From contig CAAGCF010000040.1 of assembly GCA_900768265.1 (NCBI GenBank), positions 1-64,000 on the forward strand: a stretch of 64,000 nt of DNA. The letters run 5' to 3'. A model generated the notes under the pieces. The model did not search any database. It saw nothing but the letters and a program-made list of their open reading frames with translations, and was not told where the DNA came from. Below, in pieces: positions 37,742 through 45,269 of this stretch. Origin of the DNA: an uncultured Collinsella sp. GTDB lineage: Bacteria; Actinomycetota; Coriobacteriia; Coriobacteriales; Coriobacteriaceae. The stretch's first letter is position 1, and each line of letters begins with the position of its first letter. The position numbers and the translations under genes are program-made.

Positions 37742-38401
37742 ATGAAAAACGTTCTGTGCTTTGGTGACAGCAACACCTATGGCTATGATCCGGCTGGTAT
37801 GCGCGATGGCACCGCGGTGCGCTATGCGCAGGATGTGCGCTGGTGCGGCGTGGCACAGCGTGACCTGGGCGAGGGCTGGCATGTGATTGAGGAGGGACTC
37901 AACGGCCGCACGACGGTGCGCGACGATATGTGCCATCTGGACACTAACCTCAACGGCATTCGCGCGCTTCCGATGCTGCTCGAGGCCCATAAGCCGCTGG
38001 ACGCCATTGTGATCATGCTGGGCACCAACGACTGTAAGACGGTCTTTAACGTGACAGCTTCCGATATCGCCCGTGGCGCCATGGCACTGATTCGCGCCGT
38101 CCGCGCGTTTCCCTGGACTGACGCTGCGCCTTGTCCGCGCATTCTGCTGATGGCTCCTATCAAGATCAAGCCGCAGATCGCCGATGTATATATGACCGAC
38201 TTTGACGAGCATTCCGTTGAGGCATCTGAGCATTTTAGCGAGTACTATGCGCACGTGGCTGAGCAGTTTGGCTGCGACTTTTTGAATGCCGCCGAGTTTG
38301 CCGAGCCGGGCGATATCGACTATCTGCATATGATGCCCGAAAGCCACGAGAGCCTGGGGCATGCCGTGGCAGCCAAACTCCAAGAGATGTTCGGTGAGTA
38401 G
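37742..38401 (+). CDS. SGNH/GDSL-family hydrolase (arylesterase-like)
   Basis: 219 aa, no signal peptide, so cytoplasmic. It has FGDSNTYGYD (Ser nucleophile in block I), GLNGRTTVRDD (block II Gly), MLGTNDCK (block III Asn) and DYLHMMPESHESLGHAVA (Asp-His). Related proteins are arylesterases or acyl-CoA thioesterase-like. Substrate unknown. It is the last host gene before the prophage. Confidence 0.88.
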   Translation: MKNVLCFGDSNTYGYDPAGMRDGTAVRYAQDVRWCGVAQRDLGEGWHVIEEGLNGRTTVRDDMCHLDTNLNGIRALPMLLEAHKPLDAIVIMLGTNDCKTVFNVTASDIARGAMALIRAVRAFPWTDAAPCPRILLMAPIKIKPQIADVYMTDFDEHSVEASEHFSEYYAHVAEQFGCDFLNAAEFAEPGDIDYLHMMPESHESLGHAVAAKLQEMFGE

Positions 38402-38456
38402 CGCGAATCCAAACCACCGCAATAGTTCCCCTTGCGGGGGCTTGTTTCGTTTGTTT

Positions 38457-38590
38457 GTCTTGATCTGTAACATCTAGGGTCGATTTTGCCGAGTAACTGT
38501 TACAGATTGAGACTATCTTCTCAGCGGAATCTGAATGTCTCGATCTGTAACAGGTGGGCCAAGAATTGGGCTCTAACTGTTACAGATTGA
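38457..38590. repeat. Tandem pair of long hairpins with shared arms
   Basis: ATCTGTAACA (38463-38472) pairs with TGTTACAGAT (38498-38507), and ATCTGTAACAG (38543-38553) pairs with 38577-38587. The two hairpins have the same arms but different loops (25 and 23 nt), and both right arms continue ATTGAGA. They fill the gap after the SGNH hydrolase. They look like a duplicated unit of the long intergenic hairpin type seen elsewhere in the window. Confidence 0.8.
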
Positions 38591-38602
38591 GATGTTTGTG
38601 GG

Positions 38603-38642
38603 AACCGCCGCAAAGGTGCCTGTCCCCTTTGCGGCGGTTTTG
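38603..38642 (+). terminator. Strong terminator at the host-prophage border
   Basis: AACCGCCGCAAAGG (38603-38616) and CCTTTGCGGCGGTT (38626-38639) form a perfect 14-bp stem, followed by TTTT. Because the arm starts with AA after purines, it could work mostly in the plus direction. It separates the host gene from the integrase, which points toward it. Confidence 0.8.
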
Positions 38643-38710
38643 GGCTGCGAATCTTAATACTGCCACAACTAACTGCGTGCCATCTACCTGCGGCTTTGCG
38701 GGGGAATATC

Positions 38711-39838
38711 CTAACTTGTCCCAAGCGCGTCGAAGGCGGCGCGGACGACCTGCTCGGCGGTGGGGCGAATGTAGTGCCGTCCCGATACGCCGGGGAGGGC
38801 GTGACCCATCAGCATCTCTATGAGGTCCCACGGCAGGCGAAGCTCGACCTCCGCTATCGTACGCCACGAGTTGCGGAGGTTCGACCACGGGATGTGCTCG
38901 ATGCCGCGGGCGGCGCAGAGTTTCCGCCAGCGGTCGTTGCAGATGCTCCGGTTCATGGGCAGCCCGTCGCCCCGGTCGCTCAGCCACTCGCGGCCATCGG
39001 CGGCGCGCGAGGCCGCTATCTCGACGAGGCGCTCTGCGGCCTGCGGTAGGATCACGACGGTGCGGGCGGACTTGGCGGTCTTGAGGGCGCCCACCGGCTC
39101 GGTGCCGGACTGCTGCATCTGGCGGCAGATGTCGGCCGAGGCGAGGACGGTGCCGCTACGCTGCCAGCGCATGACCTCCTCGGTGCGCACGCCCAGCGAC
39201 TCGCCCGAGCGGCAGGAGCCGAAGCACGCGAGGATGAACGCGGGCTCCAGGGGGTTGCCGCGCAGTGCGTCGAGGACGCCCAGGGCCTCGTCGAGGGTGT
39301 AGACGCGCTTTGAGCGCTCGCGGGTCTTGCGGGTGGGCATGGTGTACCTGACGCTGGCGGCGAACGGGTCGAGCGGCAGGCGGATGAAGGTCGAGACGCA
39401 GGCGTAGACCTTGCGCAGGGTGAGCAGGGCGGTATCGGCGGTGGCGGCGGGAAGTGTCAGCAGCCAGTCCTGCAGCTCGACGGCGCGCAGCTGGTCGACG
39501 GGCATTGCGCCCCAGCGGGGCCCGACGTAGTTCCTCCACGAGCGCAGCACGAGGTCGCGGGTGTTGGGGGCGAGGGTCCCCGCCTCGACCTGTGCGGCCA
39601 TCTTGGGGACGAGCCACGTCTCGTAGGCCTTGGCTATGGTGGGCACGGGCGCGTCGTCGGCGTGCTCGACGTGGATGCGGTCCAGCTCCGCGCACGCCTC
39701 GCGATAGGTGCCGTACACGGTCTTGGTCTTGCGCCTGCGGCCCTGCGGCGTGTTCTGCATCCAGCGCAGGACGTACTTCTTGCCGCGCCTCATCTCGGTC
39801 ACGGAGCCCCAGACGCGGCGGCGCTGCTTCTTTGTCAT
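38711..39838 (-). CDS. int: Phage tyrosine-type integrase
   Basis: 375 aa. It has an N-terminal arm-binding part with basic residues (MTKKQRRRVWGSVTEMRRGKKYVLRW), a SAM-like core (residues about 65-165) and a catalytic domain. The catalytic domain shows Arg in GSCRSGESLG, Lys in KTAKSARTV, an NLRNSWRT box where the usual His of HxxR is Asn, and GHALPGVSGRHYIRP with the final Tyr. It inserts and, with an excisionase, excises the phage. It ends 69 bases from the host terminator. The 222 bases between it and the next gene (39839-40060) carry GC-rich hairpins but no convincing gene. Confidence 0.93.
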   Translation of the reverse strand: MTKKQRRRVWGSVTEMRRGKKYVLRWMQNTPQGRRRKTKTVYGTYREACAELDRIHVEHADDAPVPTIAKAYETWLVPKMAAQVEAGTLAPNTRDLVLRSWRNYVGPRWGAMPVDQLRAVELQDWLLTLPAATADTALLTLRKVYACVSTFIRLPLDPFAASVRYTMPTRKTRERSKRVYTLDEALGVLDALRGNPLEPAFILACFGSCRSGESLGVRTEEVMRWQRSGTVLASADICRQMQQSGTEPVGALKTAKSARTVVILPQAAERLVEIAASRAADGREWLSDRGDGLPMNRSICNDRWRKLCAARGIEHIPWSNLRNSWRTIAEVELRLPWDLIEMLMGHALPGVSGRHYIRPTAEQVVRAAFDALGTS

Positions 39839-40060
39839 ATAATCAGATCCGTTCAGATCGCGGGCTTATTCTCCGTTTCGCCCGGTTCTGACTCCGGCCC
39901 CGTCTCACGTTCCAAAGTGCAGGGGCCGTCTCCTTAGTCTCGGGGTCGCGGCATCAGCCTACGGTCCCGAGATTTTTCGCTTTCATTGGCATCACCTCCC
40001 TAGATGTAGACGCATGGGGTCTCACCCTTGCCGGCCCCCAATCTCCACAACGTGTTCGGT

Positions 40061-40693
40061 TTACATTTCGCTGCGATGGGGCGATAATCGGGATAGCTCA
40101 TCCACCGTGTGTGTGAAGGAGTCCTCTGGAGGCGCCCAAACAGCGCCTCCTGCTTTTTCGGCGTGGTTTCTCGCCATCTCGCGCTCAATCATCTTCCTGC
40201 TGTGGTCGTTGTCGACGTAATACGCGGTTATCAGCAGACAGTAGTGCTCTCTCGGCTCGAATACGACAATGTAGCTCTCTTCCTCAAGGTAAAACTTAAT
40301 CCGTTCCCTTATCTGGGTGCCATTACGGCTCTTCCTTGCGCGATGCTCCGCCTTCCAGGCTATAACGCCTCCGCAGCCGGGACTTTTGGGGCACCTTTCA
40401 GCATTCTCGATGAACGCCTTCGGCCATCTGATGCGCCTGCACCTTTCGAGATCGGGTACACGGTCCTCTGGCAGCCCCGACTTATGGTCGTAGTCCCTGC
40501 AGGTAAGGTGCCAAAAGGCCTCGGCCCGTCCCTCCAGCATGGGCTGGTACCGTATCTTTACCGGTTTCCCGTGGTAGACGGGCCTACCCTCGATGAAATC
40601 ACGCCTGAACACGCTGTAGACAAGAGCGTCGTATTCGCTCCAGGGACGCGAGCTGTCCCTTTCGAGCAGGGGCGGTATCCAACAGCAGTTCAT
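40061..40693 (-). CDS. Putative BECR-fold (PBECR-like) nuclease, accessory gene
   Basis: 210 aa. I recognise the pattern only weakly: AFWHLTCRDYDH, then RRIRWPKAFIEN, then KFYLEEESYIVVFEPREHYCLLITAYYVDNDHSRKMIERE. A strand reading YIVVF with a later LLITAYYV is typical of phage-borne Barnase/EndoU/ColicinE5/RelE-like nucleases. Conserved His, Arg and Tyr residues in these blocks could be catalytic. It overlaps the DUF3800 gene by four bases and so works with it. The cassette sits between integrase and repressor, where lysogenic accessory and defence genes are common. Defence is inferred, not shown. Confidence 0.5.
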   Translation of the reverse strand: MNCCWIPPLLERDSSRPWSEYDALVYSVFRRDFIEGRPVYHGKPVKIRYQPMLEGRAEAFWHLTCRDYDHKSGLPEDRVPDLERCRRIRWPKAFIENAERCPKSPGCGGVIAWKAEHRARKSRNGTQIRERIKFYLEEESYIVVFEPREHYCLLITAYYVDNDHSRKMIEREMARNHAEKAGGAVWAPPEDSFTHTVDELSRLSPHRSEM

Positions 40694-41475
40694 GATGTGA
40701 TTCCCCCGGCCTGCCAGATCAGCAGGTTCATCTTCTTTTCGCTGAGGAGCGAGGTCTTGACGAGGGAGAGGCCCGACCTCTGGATAATTCTATTGATGAG
40801 CCTGATCTTCGTGACGCTATCCGATGGCGTGATGGCGTCGTGGTTGTGGCGATACGCGATGGCGCCGGTAAGGATGTCAACGAGCTGCATCAACTGAACC
40901 TCGTCGGAACGTATGGGCTGCACCCTCCTCACGATCTCATGGTTGAAATCGTACGCATCGTTCGCGAGCACGTTCTCGAGCTTCTGGGCGTTTCGCCCGG
41001 AATGGGTGTCCTTTATGTCGATATAGACGTAATACCGCGCGTCGCGGGAGAAGATGGTCTTCAGCATCGTGAAGTACATCTTGTAGTACCAGAGGTCATG
41101 GTCCTGGTTGAAGCGGGCGTGGTCCAGCTTTGATTTATCGGGAACTACAAGACCCCTGAAGTGCAGGTCGTCGTCATCGAAGAAATAGTCGATGATGTCG
41201 ACGTAGAGGCCGTAGTTGCATGGCGACACCTTCGTCCATTTGACCTCGGCGCCCATCCCGACGCCATGCCTCGCCTTTATCTCCACGAGGCGCTTGCTTA
41301 TCTCCCTGACTTTCGATTTGGGGCACCATACCGCCCCGAGCGACATCGCCTTGAAGCGATCGTGCTCGAGATGGCAGCTCTCGTCGCAGTAGACATTAAA
41401 CTCCTCGCCGCCGAAGGTGGCGCCGTTTCCCGATTCGTAATATGCCCGCACGCCATCCAAAGCTAATGGCCTCAT
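40690..41475 (-). CDS. DUF3800 protein, partner of the putative nuclease
   Basis: 261 aa from the ATG at 41475, with GAGGTGGG just upstream. DUF3800 is a predicted RNase H-like fold; acidic residues appear in NVYCDESCHLEHDR near the start, YIDIKDTHSG in the middle and LMQLVDILTGAIAYRHNHD at the end, which fits a metal-dependent nuclease core. The family's biological role is unclear. It is translationally coupled to the next gene, and both are transcribed leftward from the repressor side, so they are probably expressed in the lysogen. Confidence 0.75.
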   Translation of the reverse strand: MRPLALDGVRAYYESGNGATFGGEEFNVYCDESCHLEHDRFKAMSLGAVWCPKSKVREISKRLVEIKARHGVGMGAEVKWTKVSPCNYGLYVDIIDYFFDDDDLHFRGLVVPDKSKLDHARFNQDHDLWYYKMYFTMLKTIFSRDARYYVYIDIKDTHSGRNAQKLENVLANDAYDFNHEIVRRVQPIRSDEVQLMQLVDILTGAIAYRHNHDAITPSDSVTKIRLINRIIQRSGLSLVKTSLLSEKKMNLLIWQAGGITS

Positions 41476-41497
41476 GCGTCCCACCTCTTTTCCGTTC

Positions 41498-42121
41498 CTA
41501 CTGTCTCTCGTCCCGCTCGCCCATGTACCAGACCACGCGCCCCTTGCAGACCACCGGCGCATCGTCGGGGCCGGCGAGGATGTCGTCGTACTCGCCTGTG
41601 TGGCTGTCGGCCGTGAGCATCACGGTGGAGCGGCCCCGGGTGTAGCGGCGCACGACCGCGCCGTAGTCGGCCGTCTCGGCCAGCACCGGCTGGCCGTTGG
41701 CGGGCTCCATGTCGGGGTCGACCAGCAGAAGGGCGTCGTGGGGGAAGAGGTTGTCCATGCAGCCGCCCTGCGCGTGGACCATGAAGCCGCGCGGGTGGGC
41801 CTCGGCGATGGAGGCGGGGACCTCGACCTCGTCGGACAGGCACCCCTCGTCGCACGGCTCGCCCATGTGCGCGAAGCCCAGCAGGGGGACCATGCGCGAC
41901 GTGCCGCTGATCGCGGTCTCGGTGGCATCCTCTCCCATGAGTTCGGCCACCGTCGTGTCGAAGAGGTCGGCGAGTTGCTCAAGGTTCGCTTTCCTCGGCA
42001 TCGACTTCTCGGATTCCCACTGGCCGATGGCAACCCGCGATACATCGAGTTTGTCGGCTATTTCCTGCTGGGTCAGTCCAGCTCTACTTCTGAGCCGGCG
42101 AAGGTTTTTACCGATTTCCAT
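41498..42121 (-). CDS. CI-type repressor with HTH and S24/LexA-like domain, altered dyad
   Basis: 207 aa. The N-terminal HTH (residues 7-58) reads LRRLRSRAGLTQQEIADKLDVSRVAIGQWE. The C-terminal S24 fold has GFAHMGEPCDEG at the cleavage region, where LexA has Ala-Gly, and AQGGCMDNLFPHDALLLVDPD where the active Ser would be: Cys121 precedes Met. The Lys position reads Arg (AVVRRY, residues 156-160). It should hold the lysogenic state by binding the operators just upstream (42155-42194). Autocleavage by the normal Ser/Lys route is doubtful. It points away from the Cro-like gene, the classic switch layout. Confidence 0.85.
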   Translation of the reverse strand: MEIGKNLRRLRSRAGLTQQEIADKLDVSRVAIGQWESEKSMPRKANLEQLADLFDTTVAELMGEDATETAISGTSRMVPLLGFAHMGEPCDEGCLSDEVEVPASIAEAHPRGFMVHAQGGCMDNLFPHDALLLVDPDMEPANGQPVLAETADYGAVVRRYTRGRSTVMLTADSHTGEYDDILAGPDDAPVVCKGRVVWYMGERDERQ

Positions 42122-42154
42122 GGGCCTCTCCTTGCCTATGTATAACTTTACTTA

Positions 42155-42225
42155 TCATTTTAGAAAAGAAAACTTTTCATTCTAGAAAAGTTTTTGTTTA
42201 CACGATGCAAAGAAAGACTTACTAT
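42155..42225 (+). promoter_or_regulatory. Phage lysis-lysogeny operators and rightward early promoter
   Basis: AAAACTTTTC (42169-42178) and GAAAAGTTTT (42185-42194) form a perfect palindrome around ATTCTA. The motif TCATT(T/C)TAGAAAAG occurs twice, near 42155 and 42177. Rightward, TTTACA (42197-42202) and TACTAT (42220-42225) are 17 bp apart and give a good early promoter. Leftward, TATACA on the minus strand (about 42137-42142) could be the -10 for the repressor. The AT-rich block stands out from the GC-rich surroundings. Confidence 0.75.
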
Positions 42226-42251
42226 TAGTTCAGCAAGAGAGAGGAGGCCAC

Positions 42252-42449
42252 TTGAATACCCTGCGAGATGTTCGCGAGAGCAAAGGGGTTAAGAAAGTCG
42301 CAGTTCAGCGGATGTTGGGAGTTAGCCAACCGACCTATGACCGCTACGAGCTATATCCCGGAGAGATGCGAGCCAAAGACCTCGAAAGGGTCCTGACATT
42401 CCTCGGCATCACTCGCGACGATATTTTTTTGGCAACAGAGGAAAGTTAA
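42252..42449 (+). CDS. Cro-like small HTH protein
   Basis: 65 aa starting at a TTG, with GAGGAGG four bases before it. One HTH fills the protein (LRDVRESKGVKKVAVQRMLGVSQPTYDRYEL), followed by a short helix (LERVLTFLGITRDDIFLA). Placed first in the rightward operon opposite the repressor, it is the probable Cro-type antagonist or early regulator. Confidence 0.75.
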   Translation: MNTLRDVRESKGVKKVAVQRMLGVSQPTYDRYELYPGEMRAKDLERVLTFLGITRDDIFLATEES

Positions 42450-42478
42450 AGTTTGCATCTAACGAAACGGAGAGAACC

Positions 42479-42589
42479 ATGAACGAGAACTACATCGACA
42501 TCGAGCTGGGCGGCTGGAACATCCCCGAGGCCATCACGGTCGAGGCCGAGCCTGCCGAGGCCCGCGACTTTTCCGACTTCGAGCTCTAG
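42479..42589 (+). CDS. Very small acidic phage protein
   Basis: 36 aa from an ATG with CGGAGAG upstream, strongly acidic (MNENYIDIELGGWNIPEA... ending DFSDFEL). It is well placed between the Cro-like gene and the SPFH gene, 11 bases before the latter's ATG. No family recognised; the codon use matches the neighbours, and the tight spacing supports a real gene. Confidence 0.6.
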   Translation: MNENYIDIELGGWNIPEAITVEAEPAEARDFSDFEL

Positions 42590-42599
42590 GGAGGGCGTC

Positions 42600-43571
42600 A
42601 TGATTCAACTGATTATCGGAGCGGGTCTGGGACTCGGCGGCGTGGCCGCCGCCGCCGCCATCAAGCGATATAACGAGGCCGAGCGCGAGAGGGCCGCCGG
42701 GCCCGCGGACCATTGGGGCAACAAGTACGAGCCCCGTATCGTCTCGCCCGCGTGCGCCCTGCCCCTCGTCCTGGCAGGTGCCATCATCGCCGCCACCGGC
42801 TGCTTCTACACGCAGGACACCGGCGAGGTCTGCGTCGTCCGCAACCTCGGCGGCTCGCTCGCCGGCTCGACCTCCGAGGCCGGTTTCCACGCCAAGGCCC
42901 CCTGGCAGGACGTCGTGACCTACGACACCCGCAACAACCTCATCAACTTCTACGGGGACACCGACTACAAGGTGGACGGCGGCTCCTACGAGGGCAAGCA
43001 GGTCTCCATCAACGACAAGTCGGGCGCCAGCGCCAGCATCGACATCCAGGTCAACTACTCCCTGAACCCCGATGCCGCGCTCAGCCTCTACAGCGAGTAC
43101 GGCACGCAGGAGAGCTTCGTGGAGAAGTACATCTCCAACGACGTCCGCGCCGTCACCCGCGAGGTCTCGGGCGGCTTCGACACGGTGACGATGCTCACCG
43201 ACCGCTCCCAGTTCACCAAGGCCGTCCAGAAGGCCCTCACCGAGAAGTGGAAGGGCATAGGCCTCACGGTGGAGCAGGTGAGCGTGCAGGACGTCCGCTA
43301 TCCGAAGAACATCACCAAGAGCTACAGCGAGGCGCAGGCGGCCGAGGTCACCAAGCAGAAGGCCCAGAACGAGCAGGAGACGGCCAAGGTCGAGGCCGAA
43401 ACAAAGAAGATCGAGGCGCAGGGCGAGGCGGACGCCAACGCCGTCCTCGCGAACTCGCTCAACGACCAGGTCCTCCAGCAGCACTACATCGACGCGCTCA
43501 AGAGCATCGGAAAGGACGGCAACCTCGTCGTCGTGCCCGAGGGCTCCCAGCCGATCGTGGGCACGAAGTAG
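42600..43571 (+). CDS. Phage-encoded SPFH/Band-7 (prohibitin-like) membrane protein
   Basis: 323 aa. Two hydrophobic segments stand at residues about 2-20 and 52-68 (PACALPLVLAGAIIAATGCF). The SPFH core follows (GEVCVVRNLGGSLAGSTSEAGFHAKAPWQDVVTYDTR), then a long coiled coil (residues about 240-290, EVTKQKAQNEQETAKVEAETKK). SPFH proteins form large ring-like membrane assemblies. Such a protein in an early phage operon may remodel the host membrane or exclude other phages; this is inference. GGGAGGG precedes the ATG. Confidence 0.88.
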   Translation: MIQLIIGAGLGLGGVAAAAAIKRYNEAERERAAGPADHWGNKYEPRIVSPACALPLVLAGAIIAATGCFYTQDTGEVCVVRNLGGSLAGSTSEAGFHAKAPWQDVVTYDTRNNLINFYGDTDYKVDGGSYEGKQVSINDKSGASASIDIQVNYSLNPDAALSLYSEYGTQESFVEKYISNDVRAVTREVSGGFDTVTMLTDRSQFTKAVQKALTEKWKGIGLTVEQVSVQDVRYPKNITKSYSEAQAAEVTKQKAQNEQETAKVEAETKKIEAQGEADANAVLANSLNDQVLQQHYIDALKSIGKDGNLVVVPEGSQPIVGTK

Positions 43572-43582
43572 GGGCGGTGGCG

Positions 43583-43795
43583 ATGTTGAACCTTATCCAT
43601 GCGGCCGTCCGGGTCTTCCTCGACGTTCTCGCGGTCGCGTTCGTGCTAGAGCACACCCGCGAGCTTCATGAGAAACATCGCGAGATCAACGACGTGCCCA
43701 AGCAGGTCGCAGGCGTCGTTGATGAATCCGGCGAGGACGATCGCGGCGCTGATGCGAGGGTGCCGCTCGACCCAGTCGACGAGCCGCACGAGTAG
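43583..43795 (+). CDS. Small membrane-anchored phage protein
   Basis: 70 aa from an ATG 11 bases after the SPFH stop. A hydrophobic N-terminus (LIHAAVRVFLDVLAVAFVL) is followed by a charged tail (RELHEKHREINDVPKQVAG and an acidic end). It may work with the SPFH protein. A minus-strand frame over the same bases also gives a hydrophobic peptide, so the coding strand is not beyond doubt; operon direction favours plus. Confidence 0.5.
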   Translation: MLNLIHAAVRVFLDVLAVAFVLEHTRELHEKHREINDVPKQVAGVVDESGEDDRGADARVPLDPVDEPHE

Positions 43796-43883
43796 GGGGC
43801 CCGCTGGTCGGACGTGCTTCGGGCGATATGTCTGGCGTCTCAAAATCATGGACCGAAGCCTACCGCGCGCATAACGCGGACGC

Positions 43884-44062
43884 GCGGGTATTGCCGCTCT
43901 GGCAATACCCGCGGGCCCCATCCCCGGGGCGGCACCGTTGCCCCGCGGCTCTCCATAACCATCCGCGGGGACGTTCCCTACCGGTGCCGTGCCGGGGGCG
44001 AGGCCCCGGAAAGCAAGCAACAAAAAAGAGCCGCCCGGTGTAGAAGGCGGGGACGGCTCCAG
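43884..44062. other. Cluster of GC-rich hairpins in the 43796-44081 gap
   Basis: GCGGGTATTGCC (43884-43895) pairs perfectly with GGCAATACCCGC (43901-43912) around a 5-nt loop. Further on, CCCCGCGG and CCGCGGGG pair across 14 bases, and CCGGGG pairs with CCCCGG. Near 44027-44062 GAGCCG and CGGCTC close a hairpin whose minus-strand copy is followed by six T, a possible leftward terminator. The 286-base stretch has no convincing gene. It looks like a structured leader RNA or a DNA-level site in the early operon. Confidence 0.55.
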
Positions 44063-44081
44063 ACCTGAAAGGAGGTCACTC

Positions 44082-44330
44082 ATGGATTCTAGCAGAGCCA
44101 AAACGTTCCAGCAGATGGCCGACGAGCTTGGCATCAGGCACAAGCTGATGTACACGCTGCGCGAGGCGTCGAGGGTGACGGGGGTGCCATACGACACGCT
44201 GCGCTGCGAGTGCAAGGCGGGCCGCCTGCGCTCGCAGCTGCCCGAGGGGCGCAAGGTGGGGCGCATGGTGCGCCCGGAATGGGTAGAGCAGTGGATCGAG
44301 GAGGGAACGCATGGCATCGAGGCTGCTTAG
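44082..44330 (+). CDS. Small HTH/excisionase-like DNA-binding protein
   Basis: 82 aa from the ATG at 44082 with AAAGGAGGTCACTC upstream, an excellent ribosome site. The core MYTLREASRVTGVPYDTLRCECKAGRLRSQLPEGRKVGRMVRPEWVEQWI is a MerR/excisionase-type winged helix. It could be the excisionase or an early regulator. It overlaps the next small gene by 20 bases. Confidence 0.75.
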   Translation: MDSSRAKTFQQMADELGIRHKLMYTLREASRVTGVPYDTLRCECKAGRLRSQLPEGRKVGRMVRPEWVEQWIEEGTHGIEAA

Positions 44331-44451
44331 GTGCGCGGGGTTCGTCGCGCTCCTGTTCGCGGTGTACGCGATCATGCCGTACGTCCTGCGGGCGATGCTG
44401 CTCGCGGCGGACGGCATCCGCGTCGTGCTCGGGATGGGGTCGATGCTGTGA
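44311..44451 (+). CDS. Small hydrophobic phage protein
   Basis: 46 aa from an ATG with GAGGAGGG upstream. One long membrane segment (LLRCAGFVALLFAVYAIMPYVLRAMLLAA) makes up most of the protein. Its stop overlaps the GTG of the RusA gene. No family recognised. Confidence 0.6.
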   Translation: MASRLLRCAGFVALLFAVYAIMPYVLRAMLLAADGIRVVLGMGSML

Positions 44452-44918
44452 TCGGAAGGAACTTCGCGTTCACCGTCCCGTTCGTGGCCGGCAAGCTTCG
44501 CCACAGGCTCGACCGACGCCACTCGCGGATGTACACGCCCACCGAGACCATCCGCAACGAGGCCGCCATCCGCGACGCGGCGCTCAAGGCCATGCGGGAG
44601 GCGTACCCGGGTCTCAAGGGGATGCTGTTCCCGTTCAGGGTCCCCGTCGCCGTACGCATCGACGCGTACGGCCCGCTGCCGGAGTCGAGGCCGAAGAGCG
44701 TCACGTCGGAGCCTTACACGTTCAAGCCGGACGCGGACAACATAGCCAAGCTGGTGCTGGACGGGATGAACGGGGCTGTCTGGGGTGACGACAACCAGGT
44801 GGTCGAGCTCCACGTCGTCAAGTGGCCCCGAATGCGCGGCATCGAGCCGCATATGGACATACGGGTCTACCGCGGCTGGTTCGCAGGCACCAGGGAGAAG
44901 AAGAGAAACGGAGATTAA
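44448..44918 (+). CDS. rusA: RusA-family Holliday junction resolvase
   Basis: 156 aa from a GTG that overlaps the previous stop. The RusA signature KPDADNIAKLVLDGMNGAVWGDDNQVVELHVVK carries the catalytic Asp residues. It cuts four-way junctions during phage recombination or replication and fits the Bet/RecT-SSB set downstream. A longer upstream reading is rejected because it would run through the small membrane gene. Confidence 0.88.
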   Translation: MIGRNFAFTVPFVAGKLRHRLDRRHSRMYTPTETIRNEAAIRDAALKAMREAYPGLKGMLFPFRVPVAVRIDAYGPLPESRPKSVTSEPYTFKPDADNIAKLVLDGMNGAVWGDDNQVVELHVVKWPRMRGIEPHMDIRVYRGWFAGTREKKRNGD

Positions 44919-44921
44919 GCA

Positions 44922-45269
44922 ATGGAGTACATGCACACAAGCGCCATGGCCCACGGCGGCGCGTTCGAGGTCTTGGACGATTTCGCCACGAACCTTGTCA
45001 CCATCGCAGACGAGAAGGGCGCGGAGATTGGGAAGAGGAGCCTGAAGCCCGCGTGCCTGCGCGGCATCGCCTACGGGCTTCTGTACAGCGTGAAGCTGCT
45101 GGGAGCCGATTCGCAGGACCCCGAGGTCTACGACCTCATTGTCGGCAGCGCCGGCCGCATGGAGCGCATCTACAAGCTGAACGGGCCGCGCGGCGTGTTC
45201 GCCGAGCTGGCGGGCGTGGACATCGAGAAGGTTGAGATCAATGACGAAGGGGTGACCATCAATGGCTAA
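44922..45269 (+). CDS. Unknown early phage protein
   Basis: 115 aa (MEYMHTSAMAHGGAFEVLDDF...). Soluble, mixed helix and strand, with LRGIAYGLLYSVKLLGADSQDPEVYDLIVGSAGRM in the middle. It follows rusA by three bases and overlaps the Bet gene start by eight, so it belongs to the recombination operon. I do not recognise a family. Confidence 0.65.
   Translation: MEYMHTSAMAHGGAFEVLDDFATNLVTIADEKGAEIGKRSLKPACLRGIAYGLLYSVKLLGADSQDPEVYDLIVGSAGRMERIYKLNGPRGVFAELAGVDIEKVEINDEGVTING

Noticed and set aside
38457..38590. Reading the tandem hairpins as a small CRISPR or attachment repeat
   Set aside because: The repeated units are inverted within each copy and only two copies exist; they match the long-hairpin type seen in host gaps.
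38640..38711. Precise attL site
   Set aside because: The matching attR is outside the window, so no core repeat can be identified.
43646..44317. Minus-strand frame ending in a plausible membrane helix
   Set aside because: It runs against the early operon and through the hairpin-rich gap, and overlaps a well-supported HTH gene. A short true gene in its end part is not fully excluded and is mentioned under 43583-43795.
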